Of a stretch of 64,000 nucleotides of DNA, positions 63,531 to 64,000 are shown one piece after another. This DNA comes from Hormoscilla sp. GM7CHS1pb. GTDB taxonomy: Bacteria; Cyanobacteriota; Cyanobacteriia; Cyanobacteriales; Desertifilaceae. The DNA is taken from the NCBI GenBank assembly GCA_014323675.1, contig JACONN010000002.1:620001-684000 (forward strand). The letters are read 5' to 3'. The notes below the pieces were generated by a model. It did no database searches, was not told the DNA's origin, and saw only the letters and a program-made list of their open reading frames with translations. Both the position numbers and the translations under genes were made by a program. Each line of letters starts with the position of its first letter. Position 1 is the stretch's first letter.

Positions 63531-64000
63531 ATGGGACGTTACTCTCTGGACCTTAGACAAAAAGTCGTCACTGCTTATAAATTGGGCAAAGGCTCGATTC
63601 GGCAACTTGCCGAGCAGTTTATGCTCAGTCCTGCTACTGTTCATAGTTATATAAAACAATATCGAGAAACGCAAGATCTAACCCCTAAAAAACCCGGCCC
63701 CAAACGTCCGGGCAAGCTAGAAGCCTATCGAGACTTGATCGTGAAGATGGTAAAAGATTACCCAGATTGGACGGTAGGCTGAGGGAACATCTGTTAAATG
63801 AGCAGGATGTTTATGTCAGTGTAGGGGGGATGTGTGAGTTCCTAAAAAAAGAAGGCTTAACTCTTAAAAAAAAACTTACCGGGCAGAAAAAGTAGCAACT
63901 CCAGCAGTTCAACAGCAGCGAGTTGATTACCGAGAGCGGGTTCGAGATGTCCCACAGGGAAAATTGATATTTATTGATGAGGCAGCTTTCTGGATAGGGA
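63531..64000 (+). pseudogene. IS630-family transposase, frameshifted, cut by window edge
   Basis: MGRYSLDLRQKVVTAYKLGK begins the helix-turn-helix domain (SIRQLAEQFMLSPATVHSYI). After PDWTVG a stop at 63781 interrupts; the next frame resumes LREHLLNEQDVYVSVGGMCE, and at a nine-A run near 63869-63877 it must shift again to reach TYRAEKVATPAVQ and LIFIDEAAFWIG, which carries the first catalytic Asp of the DDE domain. The C-terminal half lies outside the window. Some IS630 elements use programmed frameshifting, so the A9 shift might be functional, but the 63781 break looks like damage. Confidence 0.8.

Overview
The window is cyanobacterial chromosome, most likely from a filamentous, repeat-rich lineage; the genus cannot be fixed from the sequence alone. 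The evidence is the very dense HIP1 octamer GCGATCGC, a BvdR-type biliverdin reductase, a photosystem II S4-domain protein, a cyanobacterial-type tRNA-Asn, pentapeptide and TPR proteins, and heptanucleotide tandem repeats. Housekeeping genes (serA, prmA, ruvC, pepP, bvdR, an NYN ribonuclease-fold gene, PSII S4) are intact. They are scattered among mobile elements, short palindromic repeats and an unusually large number of broken genes.

Layout. 0-7.6 kb: a hybrid sensor kinase cut by the window edge, a membrane pentapeptide protein, bvdR, a TnpB scrap, a SpoIID-like protein, and two adjacent decayed oxidative-stress genes (sulfiredoxin and Dps). 7.6-12.4 kb: a group II intron 3' fragment, an LRR exoprotein split by a MITE, a frameshifted RNase T2 and a kinase remnant. 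12.4-23 kb: mostly core genes, including a tRNA-Asn(GUU) interrupted in its anticodon loop by a group I intron, a FAD oxidoreductase recombined with an antisense methyltransferase scrap, prmA, serA and PSII S4. 23-31 kb: a TPR island with a two-gene operon (active P-loop NTPase plus degenerate P-loop/TPR protein), a broken toxin-like pair, a TPR protein and an RTX-TPR chimera. 31-35.4 kb: a GT4-radical SAM fusion followed by a WG-repeat O-methyltransferase. 35.4-42.9 kb: a 2340-residue exoprotein. 42.9-45.7 kb: a nested pair of group II introns.

46-63 kb is a defence and genome-conflict region. It holds three related DUF2281/PIN (VapBC-like) modules, all damaged, around a two-gene CBASS (CapV patatin phospholipase plus CD-NTase). 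Next come a pPIWI_RE C-terminal fragment, a type II restriction-modification operon, an HsdR tail, and an OLD/PARIS-like ATPase plus TOPRIM-like pair whose second gene is double-frameshifted. The right end is a MITE and an IS630-family transposase cut by the window edge.

The LRR exoprotein (about 9-10.5 kb) and the giant exoprotein (36-43 kb) appear to be members of one gene family. They share a near-identical C-terminal cohesin/dockerin-like module, a GC-rich 3' palindrome with a group II intron scrap beyond it, a GC-rich upstream minisatellite and a palindromic operator-like motif. At least three MITE families with recognisable ends occur: GGGTGCATCTCA, GGGTGTGGTCA, and a TTGCACA...GGGATGATG element. 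One GGGTGTGGTCA copy shows a clean 9-bp target duplication. The many frameshifts could be real gene decay or, at homopolymers, sequencing error; each is flagged.
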